From assembly GCA_024710825.1 (NCBI GenBank), contig JANJUA010000067.1, positions 1 to 17,999 of the forward strand: DNA of 17,999 nt. Reading direction: 5' to 3'. This document shows, piece after piece, positions 15,638 through 17,999 of the stretch. Positions within the stretch are counted from its first letter, which is position 1, and the number at the start of each line of letters is the position of its first letter. The stretch comes from Solirubrobacteraceae bacterium. Lineage in GTDB: Bacteria > Actinomycetota > Thermoleophilia > Solirubrobacterales > Solirubrobacteraceae. Position numbers and translations under genes: made by a program. The notes below the pieces were generated by a model. That model saw only the letters and a list, made by a program, of their open reading frames with translations, ran no database searches and was not told the DNA's origin.

Positions 15638-16456
15638 ATGCTGGCGCTCTACGCCCGCGCGGTCGCCAGCGGCCTGCCGCTCGTCGGTTCGCGCGGCGGC
15701 GACACGCTGCCCTCGCTGCGCCTCGCGCGCGAGGGCCTGGAGGCCGACCGCGAGCGCCTGGCGGCCTACGACCGCGTCTGCGGGTTCCGGCTCCGTGACG
15801 AGCTGCCGTCGACGTACGTCCACGTGCTCGCCTTCCCATCGGCGCTGCGGCTGCTGACCGACCGGACGTTCCCGCTTCCGGCGCTCGGGCTCGTGCACGT
15901 GCGCAACGTCATCGTCCAGCGGCGCGCCCTGCGGCTCGGGGAGGCCTTCGACCTGGTCGTGCGCGCGGAGCGGCTGGCGCCGCACGAGCGGGGGCGCACG
16001 GTGGACGTCGTCGCCGAGGCGCGGGTGGAGGGCGAGCTCGTGTGGGAGGACGTCAGCACGTATCTGCACCGCTCGGGCGGGAGCGGCGGGGGCGGGCGGA
16101 CCGCGCGGGCGCTCGCGGAGCTGCCGCCGGCCGCGGCCGTGTGGGAGGTTCCCGGCGACGTGGGCCGCCGCTACGCCGCCGTGTCGGGCGACGCGAACCC
16201 GATCCACATGCACCGCCTTGCCGCGAAGCTGTTCGGCCTGCGCCGGGCGATCGCGCACGGCATGTGGCTGAAGGCGCGCTGCCTGGCGGCGCTGGAGGAC
16301 ACGCTGCCCGCGGCCTACACGGTGGACGTGGCGTTCAAGCTCCCTGTCGAGCTCCCGAGCAGCGTCACGTTCTCGGCGTCGCCGGACGGGGCCTTCGCCG
16401 TCCACGCGGCGCGCGACGGCAAGCCCCATCTGACGGGAGCGATCGCGGCGGGCTGA
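15638..16456 (+). CDS. htdX: MaoC-family (R)-3-hydroxyacyl-CoA dehydratase, HtdX-like
   Basis: This 272-residue double-hotdog protein has its hydratase-2 motif in the C-terminal half, YAAVSGDANPIHMHRLAAK, with catalytic D185 and H190. The N-terminal hotdog lacks these residues, and a Gly/Ser-rich linker (about 146-153) joins the two. It interconverts (R)-3-hydroxyacyl and trans-2-enoyl thioesters, completing the reductase step encoded just upstream. ATG at 15638 lies 7 nt after a GGGGG ribosome-site-like run; a GTG at 15632 overlapping the fabG4 stop as GTGA is the alternative and adds two residues. The length matches the approximately 280-residue mycobacterial HtdX, also paired with FabG4. 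Confidence 0.9.
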   Translation: MLALYARAVASGLPLVGSRGGDTLPSLRLAREGLEADRERLAAYDRVCGFRLRDELPSTYVHVLAFPSALRLLTDRTFPLPALGLVHVRNVIVQRRALRLGEAFDLVVRAERLAPHERGRTVDVVAEARVEGELVWEDVSTYLHRSGGSGGGGRTARALAELPPAAAVWEVPGDVGRRYAAVSGDANPIHMHRLAAKLFGLRRAIAHGMWLKARCLAALEDTLPAAYTVDVAFKLPVELPSSVTFSASPDGAFAVHAARDGKPHLTGAIAAG

Positions 16457-16465
16457 GCGGCGGGA

Positions 16466-16499
16466 CCGACCGGCGCCCCGCGCGGCTCGCCCGGTTCGG
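16466..16499. terminator. Possible bidirectional terminator hairpin between convergent genes
   Basis: CCGACCGG (16466-16473) pairs with CCGGTTCGG (16491-16499) through one bulged T, with a 17-nt GC-rich loop. It fills the 45-bp gap between htdX and the convergent secreted-protein gene. There is no T-tract. Confidence 0.35.
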
Positions 16500-16501
16500 G
16501 C

Positions 16502-16894
16502 TCAGCCGATGCGCTCCTCCGGCGGGCACGGGCCGACGAGGTCCGCGACGACCTTGTCGGGCGCGATGCCGCAGCCGACCAGCGCGGTGCCGAGGTCGAC
16601 GACGACCCAGCGCTTCGTCCCCGCGAGCTTGACGAGGAGCGCGTACGCGGGCTGGAACTTGCCCTCGCCCGCCTTGGTCGAGCGCTGCCAGGCCATCGCC
16701 CAGCTCGAGCTGGCGGTCGAGATCCGCTGGCGATCGATCGTGTACCAGCGGTCGGGGACGCCGCCGCCGACGACGCTGGCGCGCATCGCCTTGGCGATCT
16801 GGCGCTTCTCGGCGGGCTTCGCCGCCCGGTCGGCGACGGCAGGGGCGGCGAAGACGGCCGCGGCGAGCGCAGCGGCGACGAAAGCACGGAACAT
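16502..16894 (-). CDS. Small secreted protein of unknown function
   Basis: The 130-residue protein starts with a signal peptide: MFR, a 14-residue Ala/Val/Phe core, then the cleavage-like site AVA|DRA after residue 21. The mature part is about 109 residues, basic near its start (KPAEKRQIAKAMRAS), with aromatic-rich segments (DRWYTIDRQRIS, SSSWAMAWQRS) and a 'KRWVVVDLGTALVGCG' strand pattern. Its only two cysteines, C108 and C123, could form a disulfide outside the cytoplasm. I do not recognise a family. ATG at 16894 is favoured by the signal peptide and by a TACGAT box 6 nt upstream. It is convergent with htdX and divergent from the small ORF at 16928, so it is probably a single-gene transcript. 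Confidence 0.8.
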   Translation of the reverse strand: MFRAFVAAALAAAVFAAPAVADRAAKPAEKRQIAKAMRASVVGGGVPDRWYTIDRQRISTASSSWAMAWQRSTKAGEGKFQPAYALLVKLAGTKRWVVVDLGTALVGCGIAPDKVVADLVGPCPPEERIG

Positions 16895-16900
16895 GGACCG

Positions 16901-16906
16901 ATCGTA
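16901..16906 (-). promoter_or_regulatory. -10 box of the secreted-protein gene, probably leaderless
   Basis: TACGAT on the minus strand ends 6 nt before the ATG at 16894, the same spacing as at the dehydrogenase operon. No Shine-Dalgarno site lies between. Confidence 0.4.
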
Positions 16907-16927
16907 TGGCTACGGCAAGATTGATGC

Positions 16928-17146
16928 ATGATCGTCTGCGACCAGGCCGGCGACGAGCCGCTCGGCGACGTCGTCGACGGCGAGGAGGCGGCCGGCGGGT
17001 TCGCCGCGCCGTCCCACTTCGAGATGTTCACTTTCAACACCGCGTCGCCCGAGGCGTTCGCCGCAGCCTGTGGGCGCCTCGGCGTCACGGCGGCGGTGCC
17101 GCGCGCGGGCCAGCGGCTCACCAGGGAGCCTCCCCATGCCCACTGA
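16928..17146 (+). CDS. Small hypothetical protein upstream of the universal stress gene
   Basis: The 72-residue frame begins at the first ATG after an in-frame TGA at 16922-16924. Nearly all its codons end in G or C until the last few, as in the confirmed genes, and it contains a protein-like stretch, HFEMFTFNTASPEAFAAACG. The N-terminal part is acidic (DEPLGDVVDGEE). It overlaps the next gene by 11 nt in another frame. There is no signal peptide, membrane helix or family I recognise. The antisense frame 16910-17149 is less protein-like. It may be a genuine short gene coupled to the stress protein; translation is not proven. Confidence 0.45.
   Translation: MIVCDQAGDEPLGDVVDGEEAAGGFAAPSHFEMFTFNTASPEAFAAACGRLGVTAAVPRAGQRLTREPPHAH
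17123..17128 (+). promoter_or_regulatory. Ribosome binding site of the universal stress protein
   Basis: AGGGAG lies 7 nt before the ATG at 17136, which fixes that start against an in-frame upstream ATG at 17070. Confidence 0.7.
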
Positions 17147-17591
17147 CATCCTCGTCGGCTACGACGGGTCGGAGAACGCCGATCTCGCCCTCGAGCACGC
17201 CATCGCCATGGCCCAGGCCGCCAACGCGCGGCTCACCGTGCTGAGCTCGGTGCCGGACGTGGCGGCGACCGCGTACGCCGCCTGGCTCGGCGGCAACCCG
17301 GCGGAGCTCGAGCGCGAGATGACGGCCGAGGTGCGGCGCGTCCTGGAGCAGGCGATCGAGCGGGTACCCGACGACCTCCCGGTCACGAAGGTGCTCGCCC
17401 ACGGCGATGCGGGCGCGGCGCTCGTCGAGCAGATCGAGGAGCGCGGCTGCGACCTGGTCGTGGTCGGCACCCGCGGTCGCGGCGCGGTGCGCTCGCTGCT
17501 GCTGGGCAGCGTGACCGAGCACCTCGTCCACCACAGCCCCGTGCCGGTGGTCGTGGTGCCGCCGCCGCAGCGGATGCGCGGGGACGGCTGA
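17136..17591 (+). CDS. Universal stress protein (UspA family)
   Basis: This 151-residue single-domain Usp has the typical start PTDILVGYDGSENADLALEHA, with the strand-1 Asp followed by GS. It carries the ATP-binding motif G-x2-G-x9-G-S (GTRGRGAVRSLLLGS), followed by VTEHLVHHSPVPVVVV. These motifs mark the nucleotide-binding Usp class, small cytoplasmic dimers induced by starvation, hypoxia or redox stress. Its specific role here is unknown. The ATG at 17136 has a clear AGGGAG site and gives the family's normal N-terminus. It overlaps the 3' end of a small ORF by 11 nt. Its own stop codon lies in the first unit of a 25-bp tandem repeat. Confidence 0.93.
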   Translation: MPTDILVGYDGSENADLALEHAIAMAQAANARLTVLSSVPDVAATAYAAWLGGNPAELEREMTAEVRRVLEQAIERVPDDLPVTKVLAHGDAGAALVEQIEERGCDLVVVGTRGRGAVRSLLLGSVTEHLVHHSPVPVVVVPPPQRMRGDG

Positions 17592-17635
17592 CCGGGCGGA
17601 GCGGTCGGGCGGCTGACCGGGCGGGGCGGTCGGGC
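17586..17635 (+). repeat. 25-bp tandem duplication at the end of the universal stress gene
   Basis: Two adjacent units, 17586-17610 and 17611-17635, match at 24 of 25 positions (A/G at 17600/17625). The first includes the last Gly codon and the TGA stop of the stress-protein gene, so the second copies that end into the intergenic region. Each unit contains ctgaccgggcgg. Confidence 0.85.
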
Positions 17636-17666
17636 GGCCCGCGCCGGCGCCACGCGACGCGCGACC

Positions 17667-17681
17667 CGGCCGCTTCGGCCG
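17667..17681. terminator. Hairpin between convergent genes, candidate terminator
   Basis: CGGCCG-ctt-CGGCCG is a perfect 6-bp stem with a 3-nt loop, about 75 nt after the stress-protein stop. It lies between convergent genes and has no T-tract. Confidence 0.4.
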
Positions 17682-17741
17682 ACGTGCCGTCACTTCTCGT
17701 CCGTCAGCGGGGGTAGATCGACGTCACGTCAGTTCTCGTCC
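17680..17741. repeat. Two 23-bp imperfect direct repeats around the end of the right-hand gene
   Basis: Copies at 17680-17702 and 17719-17741 agree at 20 of 23 positions and share the core ttctcgtcc preceded by cgtca. They are 39 bp apart start to start. The right copy covers the stop codon of the minus-strand gene, and the left one lies beyond it. This may be a local duplication of the gene's 3' end or a paired binding site. Confidence 0.7.
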
Positions 17742-17753
17742 CCCGCTTGGGGG
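17706..17753. terminator. Alternative mutually exclusive hairpins downstream of the partial gene
   Basis: CCCCC at 17740-17744 can pair with GGGGG at 17749-17753 (loop gctt). Alternatively, cccccgct (17740-17747) pairs perfectly with agcggggg (17706-17713) over 26 nt. The two folds exclude each other. One or both may terminate the minus-strand gene. Confidence 0.35.
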
Positions 17754-17999
17754 CGGGCCGCGGTTGGTGACCCACGCACGCGGAGCCGCCGGCGACTCCA
17801 AGCCGAGCGCGGCGGCGGCGCGGGTGCGGGCCGCCGCGTCCAGCGCATCGTCGGATGCGCCGATCCTCATGCGCGGGGTTCCGGCGGGGCGGCCGAGGTT
17901 CGCGAGCGCCAGGTCGAGCGCCTCGATCGGCAGCTCCGCCGCCTCGGCGAGGTCGGTGGCCCGGCGGTCGAGCAGGAGCCGGTCGCCGATGCCGAACAC
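17724..17999 (-). CDS. C-terminal part of an unrecognised protein (5' end outside window)
   Basis: The frame is open from the right edge (92 codons including the TGA stop at 17726-17724). The GTG at the very edge is probably an internal Val. Third positions are almost all G or C until the last dozen codons, so it is coding. The visible part is helical and acidic-basic mixed (ATDLAEAAELPIEALDLALA; then ASDDALDAAARTRAAAALGL), followed by a proline/glycine-rich tail ending GGRELT. I do not recognise a family and give no function. The gene is convergent with the stress-protein gene, and its stop lies within one copy of a 23-bp repeat. Confidence 0.65.
   Translation of the reverse strand: MFGIGDRLLLDRRATDLAEAAELPIEALDLALANLGRPAGTPRMRIGASDDALDAAARTRAAAALGLESPAAPRAWVTNRGPPPSGGRELT

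Noticed and set aside
17586..17753. CRISPR array or transposon end
   Set aside because: There are only two copies of each repeat, the 25-bp units have no spacer, and no cas or transposase gene or terminal inverted repeats are visible.
1..17999. tRNA, rRNA, riboswitch or phage genes
   Set aside because: I saw no cloverleaf, conserved rRNA segments, riboswitch cores or phage/transposase proteins; all sizeable stretches are explained by protein genes.

Overview
The window is very GC-rich and densely coding, with G or C at nearly every third codon position, few classical Shine-Dalgarno sites and many 1-4 nt gene overlaps. Gene content (biotin-dependent methylcrotonyl-CoA carboxylase, a FadA2/FabG4/HtdX-like cluster, a BTAD/AfsR-type regulator, a sigma factor with a C-terminal zinc-finger/membrane extension) fits a high-GC actinobacterial lineage. 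A soil Thermoleophilia/Solirubrobacterales-type organism is my best guess; this is inference from gene style, not a database match. I see no phage, IS, CRISPR, tRNA or rRNA, and no gene-free stretch longer than about 135 bp.

Layout. 1-1161 (minus, cut by the window edge): ECF-like sigma factor fused to a zinc-finger and membrane extension. 1281-5919 (minus): a tightly overlapping three-gene operon, acyl-CoA dehydrogenase, then methylcrotonyl-CoA carboxylase alpha (biotin carboxylase/BCCP) and beta (carboxyltransferase), i.e. leucine/branched-chain acyl-CoA degradation. It is divergent from a TetR regulator (5981-6583, plus). A perfect 15-bp inverted repeat between them carries a -10-like box in each arm, 6-8 nt from each start codon, suggesting two leaderless, co-repressed transcripts. 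6531-12958 (minus): a signalling cassette. A BTAD/AAA/TPR regulator, interrupted in frame by a TAA codon, is followed by a receiver/glutaredoxin-like/thioredoxin-reductase-like fusion and then a multi-pass membrane class III nucleotide cyclase overlapping it by 4 nt.

13061-16456: a thiolase (minus) divergent, across only 28 bp, from a long FabG4-type ketoreductase and a HtdX-type MaoC dehydratase (plus). This arrangement resembles fadA2 / fabG4-htdX of mycobacteria and points to acyl-CoA chain shortening or elongation. 16502-16894 (minus): small secreted protein. 16928-17591 (plus): a small unrecognised ORF overlapping a universal stress protein. 17592-17723: a convergent intergenic region rich in short repeats and hairpins. 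17724-17999 (minus): the 3' end of an unrecognised gene.

Together the region combines acyl-CoA catabolism with regulation and stress sensing. The two points most worth following up are the receiver-flavoprotein/cyclase cassette and the in-frame stop that separates Walker A from Walker B in the BTAD-type regulator upstream of it.
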